The notes below the pieces were generated by a model. It did no database searches and was not told where the DNA came from. It saw only the letters and a program-made list of their open reading frames with translations. A program made the translations under genes and the position numbers. Positions 8,023 through 16,217 of a stretch of 58,298 bases of DNA are shown in pieces. This stretch comes from a virus. How positions within the stretch are numbered: position 1 is the first letter of the stretch; every line of letters begins with the position of its first letter. The DNA lies in IMG/VR virus record IMGVR_UViG_3300032334_001544, positions 1 through 58,298 of that record, one strand, 5' to 3'.

Positions 8023-8079
8023 ATCTGCGCCTGTCTGTTGCTCATAATTCTGATTGTACATGCTAGCTAAATCTATCAT
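7978..8079 (-). pseudogene. 3' remnant of a GT-like gene (33 codons)
   Basis: This stretch encodes MIDLASMYNQNYEQQ followed by TGADIKQDQILSGFRIIE and a stop. The last part is the same C-terminus as the intact 309-aa gene at 8832-9761 (DIKQDQILSGFRIIE), but the preceding residues differ. It is therefore the tail of a second, diverged copy whose body has been replaced by the FkbM gene. It could still be translated as a micro-ORF, but a recombination scar is more likely. Confidence 0.7.
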
Positions 8080-8086
8080 ACCTTGA

Positions 8087-8821
8087 TTAGATTCCCGGAG
8101 TACAAACAAAATCATGATTGTTATTGTTAACGCTATATGCAATATTGTAATTTATTTCTCTTAAAAATGTTTGGTAATCTTCCCAAGTTACATCAAATAC
8201 CCTGTCACAAACATGCTCATATTCAAAAACCAGCACAGGTTTATGAGCTAAGATGGTATTTTTGGCTCCTTGCAATGCATAAAGATCGCTGCCCTGTATA
8301 TCGACTTTGATTAAGCTGACTCTGTTTTGAAATTGCATGCTATCAACAGTAAGCGAGGGAATAACATGATAAGTCATGTGATTATATATTTCATCTTCTA
8401 CGTATCTAATACCAGCACCGCTGTGATAGTTATCACCTTGGCCTGTAGCAATATTCATTTTAAGTTCATGCCCCAGTTCATTCCACGCAGCAGCGTGATA
8501 TAATCTTATGTTGTTTAATTCTGGATTGTTTTGCACTGTTTTTTCCAAATAGCTGAAAACAAAGTCACTGGCTTCCACACTGTGTACTACACCACTAGGG
8601 CCTGTCATTCTGGAAAAATGCAAGGTCATCTGTCCATAATTGCACCCTAGGTCTACTACTTCAGATCCTGGTGTTATGTACTGCTGACATGTAAGTATGA
8701 CTTCCGGTTCAAATACTGCACCGGATCTTATACAATCCAGTACAGGGTCTGCTCCATACGGAGGAACAAAAAAATTAAAACCGTTGTTGTTGATTAAAGT
8801 TCCTGGTAAATCTGTTGACAT
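8087..8821 (-). CDS. FkbM-family methyltransferase
   Basis: A 244-residue SAM methyltransferase. Motif I VVDLGCNYGQMTLHF (about 54-68), acidic loop VHSVEAS and the FkbM signature LIKVDIQGSDLYALQGA followed by VLVFEYE. The family O-methylates sugars or lipids in exopolysaccharide and natural-product loci. The gene is flanked by a 62-bp direct repeat and looks more AT-rich than its neighbours (for example TTAAAAATG, AAAAAAATTAAAA), which suggests recent gain by homologous exchange. Confidence 0.8.
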   Translation of the reverse strand: MSTDLPGTLINNNGFNFFVPPYGADPVLDCIRSGAVFEPEVILTCQQYITPGSEVVDLGCNYGQMTLHFSRMTGPSGVVHSVEASDFVFSYLEKTVQNNPELNNIRLYHAAAWNELGHELKMNIATGQGDNYHSGAGIRYVEDEIYNHMTYHVIPSLTVDSMQFQNRVSLIKVDIQGSDLYALQGAKNTILAHKPVLVFEYEHVCDRVFDVTWEDYQTFLREINYNIAYSVNNNNHDFVCTPGI

Positions 8822-8876
8822 ATATTTTTCCTTATTCTATAATTCTAAAACCAGACAAAATTTGATCTTGTTTGAT
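8815..8876. repeat. 62-bp direct repeat, copy 2
   Basis: Identical to 7961-8022. It spans the start and ribosome site of the FkbM gene and the final codons of the 309-aa glycosyltransferase-like gene. Confidence 0.9.
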
Positions 8877-9761
8877 GTCTGTGATGGCTTGAATGATCTG
8901 GGTCAAAGCCTGGGCACTGTCAGTGACATCACTAAATCTGAAATCTGCCGCGATGTCCATGCCATATGGCAGAACATCTCTGGCATCATGGCTATAACAC
9001 ATGAACACTTTACCAGCATCTTGCAGATTACTTTTGGTATTGGCATAAGTGAAAGGACCGCTGTTTCTGCCTACGATAAGATCAGCGTGGCTGCTAAGGT
9101 AACTGATCTCTCTGAGATCATTGCTGGCATCGAAGATGTCCTTGGTAAACACCACATTGGGTCGTGATGTCACATAAACTTCAGTAGCTAAAAATGTATC
9201 TTCAGGATACTGGTCAGCCAATGCATCGATTACCGGATTGATGTGTTGCAAGCTGCTCTGTTGGCTCTGCACCTGACCATTGCTGAACAGATACAACTTA
9301 CCAGATTTAGCAGCTAGGAACTCGTCAGCTGCTGTAAGATCCAATTTAGTATAATCTATCTCGGGAACATAATGCCATTTATCAGCGTTCATCTGCAGGT
9401 TCCAACCAAAGTTACTGTTGGCTTTCTGATAGATCTCTGCAAATATATCATAATGTTGCAGATAACTGGGATGCTTGTTGTCTGCAAAATGATTGGCCTG
9501 ATAATTTCCCACCCAGGTATTGATCAATACCAGATTGTCATTCTGTACCATAGGTACCATCATGTCAAAACCGTTCAGCACCTGTGCCCTAGTTTCAGAT
9601 TCATAGTTGTTGGTGAAGTCTGATACAACTATAGGATTCAAACGGTGGGCATAGCCCACTGTGATGTCAGGAAGCTGTTGGCTGATGTCTTTTACCAGTC
9701 CACGAGTAGTAAATAGATCACCGTAATGCCAGTGATTGAAGAAGCAAATATCTGTTATCAT
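8832..9761 (-). CDS. Glycosyltransferase-like protein (GT-B type)
   Basis: A 309-residue protein starting at ATG 9761, which overlaps the upstream stop as ATGA. It begins MITDICFFNHWHYGDLFTTR, like heptosyltransferase-type GT-B proteins. The C-terminal half has LREISYLSSHADLIVGRNSG, the usual place of the nucleotide-sugar loop. Probably a soluble transferase of the glycan cluster (inference). Its last 15 codons are duplicated in the remnant at 7978-8079. Confidence 0.6.
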   Translation of the reverse strand: MITDICFFNHWHYGDLFTTRGLVKDISQQLPDITVGYAHRLNPIVVSDFTNNYESETRAQVLNGFDMMVPMVQNDNLVLINTWVGNYQANHFADNKHPSYLQHYDIFAEIYQKANSNFGWNLQMNADKWHYVPEIDYTKLDLTAADEFLAAKSGKLYLFSNGQVQSQQSSLQHINPVIDALADQYPEDTFLATEVYVTSRPNVVFTKDIFDASNDLREISYLSSHADLIVGRNSGPFTYANTKSNLQDAGKVFMCYSHDARDVLPYGMDIAADFRFSDVTDSAQALTQIIQAITDIKQDQILSGFRIIE

Positions 9762-10981
9762 CCAATCACCTGGAATGTTGGGCAAGGCACTACTAATTTA
9801 CCACCGCCGGCAATAAAGTCCTGCTCACGTTTGACAAACTCATCGATAAAATGCCAGGGCAATACCAACAGGTAATCTGGTTTAGCTGCTCGCATCTCTT
9901 CCTCGCTAACAATGGGAATCTGTGTGCCCACAGTCTGTAAACCAAACTTGTAGGGACTGCGCTCAGCGATGGCTGTCATCAGATCCGGAGTGATGCCAAA
10001 CAACTGCAACAGTGTGTTGCCCTTGGTGCTGGCTCCATAACCGTACACGGTCTTGCCTTCAGCCTTGGCTTGTTGTAGGAATTCCATCACTTGTGTTTTC
10101 AGCTTCTGGATGTTCTCTCCAAATCTGGTCCACAGGTACTGGTCAGTGATGTTCCAGTGCAATGTCTCATATTGTAACGTGCTGGCAATGCGGAAGTCAC
10201 ACACATCACGTACCTGCTGTGTGGCAAATGTGCGGACATCGCTATCTGCTTTCTGGAAGTATACCCGGAAACTGCCGCCATTGGTGTCGTTGAGGCTGCA
10301 ATCACGCAACACGAACCCTTCCTGTTCGAACAGCTTCTTGATGCTGTTGAGGTCATAATAGTACACATGCTCATGGCAGATGTTGTCAAATGCCAGTTGC
10401 TTGAGCATGAGTGGAGTATAACTCATCTGTAATACAAACACACCATCATCAGCCAGGATGCTGTGTGCATCACGGATGAATGGCCTGGGATCGTTAAGAT
10501 CATAGAACATGGCGATGCATGTGATCACTTTGGCTTTATTATCACCGTAACCAGTACGCTGCCAGGCATCAGCTGTGAAGAAGTCCTGCACGATGGTGCC
10601 ATGTTTGCTGCTCTCAGTGACATAGCTGTCATCAGCAGGATCGATACCCACTTTGGTCATATAGTCAGGTACCTGACGCAATAATGTACCATCATTGCAG
10701 GCAATATCCAACCAGATATCACCAGTCTTGGTGACAACACGGCTGCTGATCTCGCTGACGATGTCGCCCAGCTGTTTGGTCATGCTGGTATTGATGCCTG
10801 AACGATACCAATACTGCCCATACATGGTGTCCAGTGGAGCCACACCGTCCAATCGCACCGCACCGATGGTTTCATCCAGGTACAGGTCCAGGCTCCAGGG
10901 TTTGGCTTCTCGTCCGGTCAGCTCGCCCGGCTTGACAAAGTCACTGACATAGTGTTCGCCCAATTCTAATATCTTTTTCAT
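9758..10981 (-). CDS. Sugar C-methyltransferase (Methyltransf_14 C-terminus)
   Basis: A 407-residue protein. A short N-terminal domain corresponds to the zinc-binding part of NDP-hexose C-methyltransferases. The SAM domain follows, with WLDIACNDGTLLRQ (about residues 91-104) and FVLQMSYTPLMLKQL...NICHEHVYYY. The C-terminal domain carries YGYGASTKGNTLLQ, diagnostic of this family. These enzymes add a carbon-linked methyl to 4-keto-6-deoxy sugars, a natural partner for RmlB or Gmd nearby. GGGAGA lies 8 nt before ATG 10981. Confidence 0.85.
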   Translation of the reverse strand: MKKILELGEHYVSDFVKPGELTGREAKPWSLDLYLDETIGAVRLDGVAPLDTMYGQYWYRSGINTSMTKQLGDIVSEISSRVVTKTGDIWLDIACNDGTLLRQVPDYMTKVGIDPADDSYVTESSKHGTIVQDFFTADAWQRTGYGDNKAKVITCIAMFYDLNDPRPFIRDAHSILADDGVFVLQMSYTPLMLKQLAFDNICHEHVYYYDLNSIKKLFEQEGFVLRDCSLNDTNGGSFRVYFQKADSDVRTFATQQVRDVCDFRIASTLQYETLHWNITDQYLWTRFGENIQKLKTQVMEFLQQAKAEGKTVYGYGASTKGNTLLQLFGITPDLMTAIAERSPYKFGLQTVGTQIPIVSEEEMRAAKPDYLLVLPWHFIDEFVKREQDFIAGGGKLVVPCPTFQVIG

Positions 10982-10984
10982 TGA

Positions 10985-11356
10985 TTAGTCTCCCGACATA
11001 TAACTTTTTGTTTCAAAAATTGCACTGTTGCATTTCTGATTGATGGCTTTCTTGATAGCAGCACGGCGAGTGTTACTGGTAAAGATAGTCTTAGCCAGCT
11101 GCGCTAACCTGTCTGCATTGGCAGGGTCACGTACTGCATCTTCATGATCCCAGATGATCTTATTGACTTCGCGTATCTCTGCTATCTCATTGTCGATGTC
11201 AACATCGTTACAGTGTTCGATCATGAGATCATGTAATAGTTCATACTCATGATTCACATGTGCCAATTTGGCAGCATCTGTATATTCTGTGCGTTTGATA
11301 TCCAAGATAGTCAATTTATCTACTAGTTCACCAGCACTGATAGGGGCTAAGATCAT
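10985..11356 (-). CDS. DUF6165-like protein
   Basis: A 123-residue helical protein opening MILAPISAGELVDKLTILDIK, matching a family (DUF6165 type) that recurs in bacterial and phage polysaccharide loci. The rest is amphipathic helix (EIAEIREVNKIIWDHE). No catalytic motif is visible. The start overlaps the stop of gmd by 4 bp, and the spacing to the C-methyltransferase is 3 bp. Confidence 0.6.
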   Translation of the reverse strand: MILAPISAGELVDKLTILDIKRTEYTDAAKLAHVNHEYELLHDLMIEHCNDVDIDNEIAEIREVNKIIWDHEDAVRDPANADRLAQLAKTIFTSNTRRAAIKKAINQKCNSAIFETKSYMSGD

Positions 11357-12369
11357 TTGGTCACCAATGCAAGGTCATGCGCACACATTTCTTTTACCAG
11401 GTCATCCAGTGTACGTTTTGGCCGCCAACCTAACTCAGTGTGTGCTTTGGTACTGTCACCCAAAAGATTTACCACATCCACTGGACGATAAAAATGAGGA
11501 TTGATCACGATAAGAGTCTTGCCTGTCAGTGCATCATATCCTTGTTCTGCTAAACCAGTGCCGCGCCAGGCCAGTTTAATATCAAAGTACTCAGCAGTCT
11601 TTTCACAAAAATCCCTAATGCTGGTCTGATAACCTGTGCTGATCACATAGTCATCTGGTTTGTCATGCTGCAACATCTGCCACATGGCTTCCACATAATC
11701 AGCAGCATGGCCCCAGTCCCTGAGGCTGTCCAGATTGCCCAATTCCATGTGGACCTGCCTGCCAGTGACGATATTGGCAAACGCTTTGGTGATCTTCCTA
11801 GTCACAAACAACTCACCGCGCCTGGGGCTTTCATGGTTGAACAGGATACCGTTACAGGCAAATATATCATAACTTTCACGATAGTTGATAGTGATCCAAT
11901 GTGCATACAATTTGGCAATAGCATAGGGGCTGGCTGGTCTGAATGAAGTATTCTCATTCTGAGGATAGCCTTGCACTATGCCGAACATCTCACTGGTACT
12001 AGCCTGATAATATTTGATATCTTTGGTGGTTCTGATACTGCGGATACCTTCCAATATCCTCAATGCGCCCAGTGCATTGCTGTCACTTGTTGTCTCAGGC
12101 GTTTCGTAACTGACCTTGACATGGCTCTGAGCAGCTAGATTATAGATTTCGTCCGGCAACACATCATAGATGATGTTACGGATGTTATTGCTATCTCCCA
12201 GATCACCGTGATGGAATACCACACGGTTCTTGAAAGTTTCAATATTGGGATGGTCAAAATTGCTGCTGCGACGGATCAATCCGTGAACTTCGTATCCTTT
12301 GGATAATAAAAGTTCAGCTAGATAACTGCCATCTTGGCCAGCAATACCAGTGATTAGTGCTTTTTTCAT
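11353..12369 (-). CDS. gmd: GDP-mannose 4,6-dehydratase
   Basis: A 338-residue extended SDR enzyme. TGIAGQDGSYLAELLLSKGY (residues 7-26) is the Gmd cofactor motif; LAAQSHVKVSYE, STSEMFG and YAIAK (catalytic Tyr/Lys) follow, and FNHESPRRGE is the family's conserved loop. It makes GDP-4-keto-6-deoxymannose, the precursor of GDP-fucose, GDP-rhamnose and perosamine. Length is normal for the family. AAAGGTAA precedes ATG 12369. Confidence 0.93.
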   Translation of the reverse strand: MKKALITGIAGQDGSYLAELLLSKGYEVHGLIRRSSNFDHPNIETFKNRVVFHHGDLGDSNNIRNIIYDVLPDEIYNLAAQSHVKVSYETPETTSDSNALGALRILEGIRSIRTTKDIKYYQASTSEMFGIVQGYPQNENTSFRPASPYAIAKLYAHWITINYRESYDIFACNGILFNHESPRRGELFVTRKITKAFANIVTGRQVHMELGNLDSLRDWGHAADYVEAMWQMLQHDKPDDYVISTGYQTSIRDFCEKTAEYFDIKLAWRGTGLAEQGYDALTGKTLIVINPHFYRPVDVVNLLGDSTKAHTELGWRPKRTLDDLVKEMCAHDLALVTK

Positions 12370-12422
12370 TTGTTACCTTTAGCTTATATAACGTATCTGG
12401 TTGCATGTGCGCAGATATCTGA

Positions 12423-13229
12423 TCAGGTAAACTTGTTGATAATATCAGTCAAGTTGGCGCAATGTGGACGTTGTAACATCATATCAGCTTTGAGCTTATC
12501 TAGTTGCCACTTGTGATGCAATCCCATGTTCTGCTGCACATCACGTGGGCTCAGCTTGTCACCGATCTGTGTCTTGCGTTTCCACATCTGATCCGTGTCA
12601 GGACTAAATCCATACCACAATATGAACAGGTCAGTGGTGTTCACGAAAAATGTATGGCGGCCTGCATCCACAGGATATTTCACAGTGGGGGTGTTATGGA
12701 TGCTCCTGCCCCAGCGATTGAACTTGCCTGGCCAGTCACGGGCCTGGGCAGCATGGATTTCATTCCAGTTGTTGAGACTACCCACTATGCCTGGGAAATA
12801 ATCAAAGGTGTTGTACCCATGCACACGCTGCTTGTATAATGGCAGATCGTATGTGAGTTCTGGGAAAGGTTCATCTGCCCCACAGTCAGTCATGCAATAA
12901 CTGGTGATGCTATATTGATGATCTGGACGTTCATCAAGTATGCTGTAATCACCCATGAGGAATTCAGTGATGTTGAGCGTGGTCTTCCATCCAGGCGTGC
13001 GTATTTCGATGTCGCGTATCTCTGCATCACAGTTGATGCAATCAAAATAGGGATTACGGCTGTATCTGACCTCCCAGTCTGGACAGATCTCTTTGATGAT
13101 CGCACGGCTGTTATCTGTGCTGTAATAATCTATCAATATGCCATGATCGAAATGCTGCTTGTGGTGTTGTAGCCACCAGGGCAACAGATATTCTTCATTG
13201 TAGAAATGTGCCATTACTGTCTTTTTCAT
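12423..13229 (-). CDS. Glycosyltransferase (GT2/GT92-like)
   Basis: A 268-residue protein beginning with the GT-A motif MKKTVMAHFYNEEYLLPWW, then HGILIDYYSTDNSRAIIKE (about residues 30-48), the nucleotide-sugar-binding start of Glyco_tranf_2_4/GT92 proteins. AGRHTFFVNTTDLFILWYGF near residue 190 fits the acceptor region. It is the first gene of the glycan cluster downstream of uvsY (7-bp gap) and probably shares its transcript. Confidence 0.75.
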   Translation of the reverse strand: MKKTVMAHFYNEEYLLPWWLQHHKQHFDHGILIDYYSTDNSRAIIKEICPDWEVRYSRNPYFDCINCDAEIRDIEIRTPGWKTTLNITEFLMGDYSILDERPDHQYSITSYCMTDCGADEPFPELTYDLPLYKQRVHGYNTFDYFPGIVGSLNNWNEIHAAQARDWPGKFNRWGRSIHNTPTVKYPVDAGRHTFFVNTTDLFILWYGFSPDTDQMWKRKTQIGDKLSPRDVQQNMGLHHKWQLDKLKADMMLQRPHCANLTDIINKFT

Positions 13230-13236
13230 GTGGGTC

Positions 13237-13695
13237 CTATAATATGATATCTTCCATGCCAGCTGCGCGGAGCCTGACTATGTGGCCCAACATGAAGTTC
13301 TTGCTCTCCATGGCTTTCATGATACCCAACCATTTGTTGCGTACCAGTGCCACTTCATTGATGATGGTTTCAAAGTCGATCACTTCGGGTTCACCATCCA
13401 CGTACTTCTCAGCATCACGGCTTGTCAGGGCACGAGCATAATGTTCCAGGTATTTCTGGAAGTGTTTGCGCCTGATCTGTCTCAGCTGGATGTTCAGGAA
13501 GTTGAGCACAGCTTCGATCTCTTGCAATTGATTGAACCTGTGTTCAGTGATGCCGGGCAGGCCGCTGAGGTTTTTCTCCACATTGCCTGCCACTCGTACA
13601 TCGCCCCTGGCCAGATCCAGCTCGGTTTCATAATAGCTTATGAAAGCTGGTATCTGGCTCAGGTCTTGGCTTACTCTGCTATACCAGGTGCTCAT
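13237..13695 (-). CDS. uvsY: UvsY recombination mediator
   Basis: A 152-residue helical protein. The C-terminal segment RNKWLGIMKAMESKNFMLGHIVRLRAAGMEDIIL lines up with T4 UvsY's WGILLDFCSGALDAIKSRGFAIKHI region. UvsY loads UvsX on gp32-coated single-stranded DNA. Length is close to T4 (137). ATG 13695 overlaps the preceding stop by 4 bp, and uvsX lies one gene upstream, as expected for a recombination module. Confidence 0.85.
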   Translation of the reverse strand: MSTWYSRVSQDLSQIPAFISYYETELDLARGDVRVAGNVEKNLSGLPGITEHRFNQLQEIEAVLNFLNIQLRQIRRKHFQKYLEHYARALTSRDAEKYVDGEPEVIDFETIINEVALVRNKWLGIMKAMESKNFMLGHIVRLRAAGMEDIIL

Positions 13696-13910
13696 TCATC
13701 CAGTTCTTCGTCAGGCTCTTCCAGGTCCATGTGTTCACTGATGGCATGTTCCATGATCTTGTCCACAGCCAATTCCTGTAGATCGCGATCATCTATGCCC
13801 AGTTCCACTAGTTCATTGATAACATGATCTGCTGCCGTTTGTCTATCTTTGGTTGGAATATATTCCCTGACTGTGGTCCAAAACTGAACCAATAATTCTG
13901 TATCAATCAT
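13692..13910 (-). CDS. Hypothetical 72-aa acidic protein between uvsX and uvsY
   Basis: It starts at ATG 13910 (MIDTELLVQFWTTVREYIP), overlapping the uvsX stop by 8 bp, and ends in a strongly acidic tail (HMDLEEPDEELDE). Mostly helical. Its position suggests a role with recombination proteins, but none is recognised. Confidence 0.6.
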   Translation of the reverse strand: MIDTELLVQFWTTVREYIPTKDRQTAADHVINELVELGIDDRDLQELAVDKIMEHAISEHMDLEEPDEELDE

Positions 13911-14973
13911 CCTGTTGTTCCTCTGTATTTTCTGCCACAGTGTTACGTGCCAATTCAGCATACTTAGCACTAAACTCTTGCATGACAGTGTCTAATTTAT
14001 CATCTGTCCAACCCTTGCGGAATTCTTTGATGATCTCGCCAGTAACAGGACTGGTATAGCTGAGTTTGTTGCCATCCTTGACCAGGACACCTTGTGACTC
14101 AAACATCTCCATCAGTCCTGAATAAGGACTCATGCCAGTGCTGTAAGGAATCTTGACCTGGACACTCTCGAAAGGTTTGGCATACCTGGTCTTCATGACC
14201 TTACAAGCAGCACGGATGCCGTTTACTTCGCTTACCTTGTTGCCATCCTCATCTTCCTTGAGCTTGAGCTTACGCATGGCAACAACGATGCTGCTTGCGT
14301 AGATGAAGCCTTGCCCACCTGAGATCTTGTCGTCGGGGTCGAACATGTCCTGTGATGCATAGGTATGGTTAGTGGCAACGATGCCGATGTTCAAGCTACC
14401 GATCATGTTGACTGTGTTGCGCACAAGACTGGTCAATGCTTTAGGCTTGCGGCCCATGTCACCCTTCATGTCACCTGCTTCAAACTGGTTAACATCTGTG
14501 GGAGTGAGTAACATGCCCAAGCTATCGATCACGAACAATACCTTGGGACGATCTTCTATAGCCAGTGTCTTATAGCTCTTGATGAATTCGCTGATGGTCT
14601 TGGCCACATCATCGATCATAGCCATGTTCAGTTTTAGCAGTTTATCTTCACTGGTATCCACACCCAGTGCCTTGAGCCAATCCTTGTCCAGTGCGTTCTC
14701 GCTGTCGATCAGGATCACATAGATGCCCTGCTCTTGTGCGTTCTTGACGATGTTGCCTGAACAGATGTAGCTCTTGCCTGCGCCTGATTCACCAGCAAAC
14801 ACAGTGACTTTTCCCAGTGGGATACCACGATAGAAATCGCCACTGATGCGATAGTTAAGTGTGTAGTTACCTGTGCTGATCCAATCTGTGGGATCGTTAT
14901 AACCGATGCTGAGTCCATCGATGCTTTTAGTCAGATCTTTTCTAAATTTGCTTATGTCGAACGGTTTTGCCAT
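13903..14973 (-). CDS. uvsX: UvsX RecA-like recombinase
   Basis: A 356-residue RecA-fold ATPase. Walker A GESGAGKS at residues 61-68, Walker B VLFVIDSLGML near 150, and the L1/L2 region with MKGDMGRKPKALTSLVRNTV and TNHTYASQDMF. It catalyses strand exchange in phage replication and repair with gp32 and UvsY, both adjacent. Length is near T4 UvsX (about 390). AGAGG lies 8 nt before ATG 14973. The C-terminus is acidic (EENTEEQQDD type). Confidence 0.95.
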   Translation of the reverse strand: MAKPFDISKFRKDLTKSIDGLSIGYNDPTDWISTGNYTLNYRISGDFYRGIPLGKVTVFAGESGAGKSYICSGNIVKNAQEQGIYVILIDSENALDKDWLKALGVDTSEDKLLKLNMAMIDDVAKTISEFIKSYKTLAIEDRPKVLFVIDSLGMLLTPTDVNQFEAGDMKGDMGRKPKALTSLVRNTVNMIGSLNIGIVATNHTYASQDMFDPDDKISGGQGFIYASSIVVAMRKLKLKEDEDGNKVSEVNGIRAACKVMKTRYAKPFESVQVKIPYSTGMSPYSGLMEMFESQGVLVKDGNKLSYTSPVTGEIIKEFRKGWTDDKLDTVMQEFSAKYAELARNTVAENTEEQQDD

Positions 14974-14998
14974 GGTTGTGCCTCTGATTTATTCTATT

Positions 14999-15028
14999 AT
15001 TATATGTGAAAATGCCAGGCAGAGTCAA
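14999..15028 (-). promoter_or_regulatory. Probable uvsX promoter inside the gp32 terminator
   Basis: On the minus strand, TTGACT (15028-15023) and TATAAT (15004-14999) are 18 bp apart, 26 bp before the uvsX start. The -35 lies in the loop of the hairpin that follows gp32, so terminator and promoter overlap. The spacer is longer than the 16 bp used elsewhere. Confidence 0.5.
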
Positions 15029-15039
15029 TCTGCCTGGCA
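15007..15039 (-). terminator. Terminator-like hairpin after gp32
   Basis: An 11-bp perfect stem, TGCCAGGCAGA (15013-15023) with TCTGCCTGGCA (15029-15039) and a 5-nt loop, is followed on the minus strand by ATTTTC. The T tract is short, so it may terminate only partly or act as an RNA-stability hairpin. Confidence 0.65.
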
Positions 15040-15046
15040 AGTAAAA

Positions 15047-16060
15047 TCAGGCAGTTTTACGGCTCCGGATCATTGCCAGGATATCTTCTGCCCTCTGGTT
15101 GCCACCTGCTTTGGGAGCAGCGGTGGAAACTGGTGTCGTTGCCTCGGCAACATCATCATCCGTTGCAAACGGAGGAGTATGATCTACCACTGGAGCAGGC
15201 ACAGGTGTGGCACGTACTGGTGCCGCTGCACGAGCTGATGCTGCAGATGTGTCGTCAGCATCAGGGTTTCCACCAAGGCCAGCTGGTTTGAAGTACTGCC
15301 CCCAACGGTCCTGATCATATGTGGAACCATCCACACTTGCTTCGAACATTTCCTTGATCACTTTGAGTTCAGCATCACCTGGCTTCTTGGGCAGGAATTC
15401 TGCCAAGTTGTGCAAGCCATATGTCTCGATTGCTGCACGTTCCACAGCAGTCAATGCTGACTCCTTGCGAGCCCACTTGCTGGTAGCATAGTCTGCATAC
15501 TGGCCTTTAGTGGTCTTAGTGATGCTAAAATCCAGCCCACGATCATAGTCTGTGGGCAATTCTTCGATATCAGGATCTTTCAATGCAGCGATGACCAGCG
15601 GATAGATGCTGGGGCTCACCACGAAGCGACGGATGGGATTTTCTGGTGTGCTGTCGTCCACCAGAGGATTGTCACGCACAAAACCTTGGAATACATAACT
15701 GCGTTTCTTCCAATACTTCTTGCCCATGTCTTCCAGGCTCTTGTCCTTGAACCATGTGCGTACTTCTGTCAAGATGGGACAAGTCTCGTTCCACATCTCC
15801 AAGCAAGGAACCTGCACAGTCACAGGTTTGCTGCCTACCTGACCCTTGACGCCTGCGAATGGCAAGCGGATCATGGCACGTTCTACCCAAAAGAAGTCAT
15901 TCTTTGTATCACCATCAGGCAAGAACCTGATACGTGATGTGCTACCTTCTGGGATATTCCAATGTGGGTAAATTGCGTTGTCGCGACCGCCGCTGTTGTT
16001 GCCGCCTGCGCGATTCTCTTGTTGTGCTAATTTTGCACGGATCTCTGCCAATGAAGCCAT
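15047..16060 (-). CDS. gp32: gp32 single-stranded DNA-binding protein
   Basis: A 337-residue protein starting at ATG 16060 (MASLAEIRAKLAQQ), with AAGGAAAA about 8 nt upstream. The basic N-terminus serves cooperativity in this family. The OB-fold core has RIRFLPDGDTKNDFFWVER, KKRSYVFQGFVRDNP and PSIYPLVIAAL. It ends with an Ala/Pro-rich linker and a short acidic-to-basic tail. VPCLEMWNETCPIL keeps two cysteines, but the full T4 Cys3-His zinc set is not evident. It coats single-stranded DNA for replication and recombination, next to uvsX and uvsY. Confidence 0.93.
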   Translation of the reverse strand: MASLAEIRAKLAQQENRAGGNNSGGRDNAIYPHWNIPEGSTSRIRFLPDGDTKNDFFWVERAMIRLPFAGVKGQVGSKPVTVQVPCLEMWNETCPILTEVRTWFKDKSLEDMGKKYWKKRSYVFQGFVRDNPLVDDSTPENPIRRFVVSPSIYPLVIAALKDPDIEELPTDYDRGLDFSITKTTKGQYADYATSKWARKESALTAVERAAIETYGLHNLAEFLPKKPGDAELKVIKEMFEASVDGSTYDQDRWGQYFKPAGLGGNPDADDTSAASARAAAPVRATPVPAPVVDHTPPFATDDDVAEATTPVSTAAPKAGGNQRAEDILAMIRSRKTA

Positions 16061-16097
16061 TTCCAATTTTCCTTATGTTTGCCTATAATGCCAAGAT

Positions 16098-16153
16098 AAA
16101 CGGACCATCCGTTTAACATATCTATTTATACATGATGCGTTGTCATTTGTCAA
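16098..16153 (-). promoter_or_regulatory. Hybrid early/late gp32 promoter and leader hairpin
   Basis: On the minus strand, TTGACA (16153-16148) is followed after 17 bp by TATAAATA (16130-16123). This is both a -10 for the early promoter and a perfect T4 late motif. Downstream in the leader, AAACGGA (16098-16104) and TCCGTTT (16108-16114) form a 7-bp hairpin with a 3-nt loop, about 40 nt before the start. T4 gp32 represses its own translation by binding a structured leader, so this hairpin is a candidate site (inference). Confidence 0.6.
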
Positions 16154-16186
16154 AATAAAAAAGCAGCATGTTTTTGGCATGCTGCT
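16152..16186 (-). terminator. Rho-independent terminator after the 756-aa virion gene
   Basis: A 9-bp stem, AGCAGCATG (16162-16170) with CATGCTGCT (16178-16186), is followed on the minus strand by TTTTTTATTTT. It closes the virion-gene transcription unit 32 bp past the stop. Confidence 0.9.
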
Positions 16187-16217
16187 AATTTACTATAAGT
16201 TTCACTTGTTGTCTATA

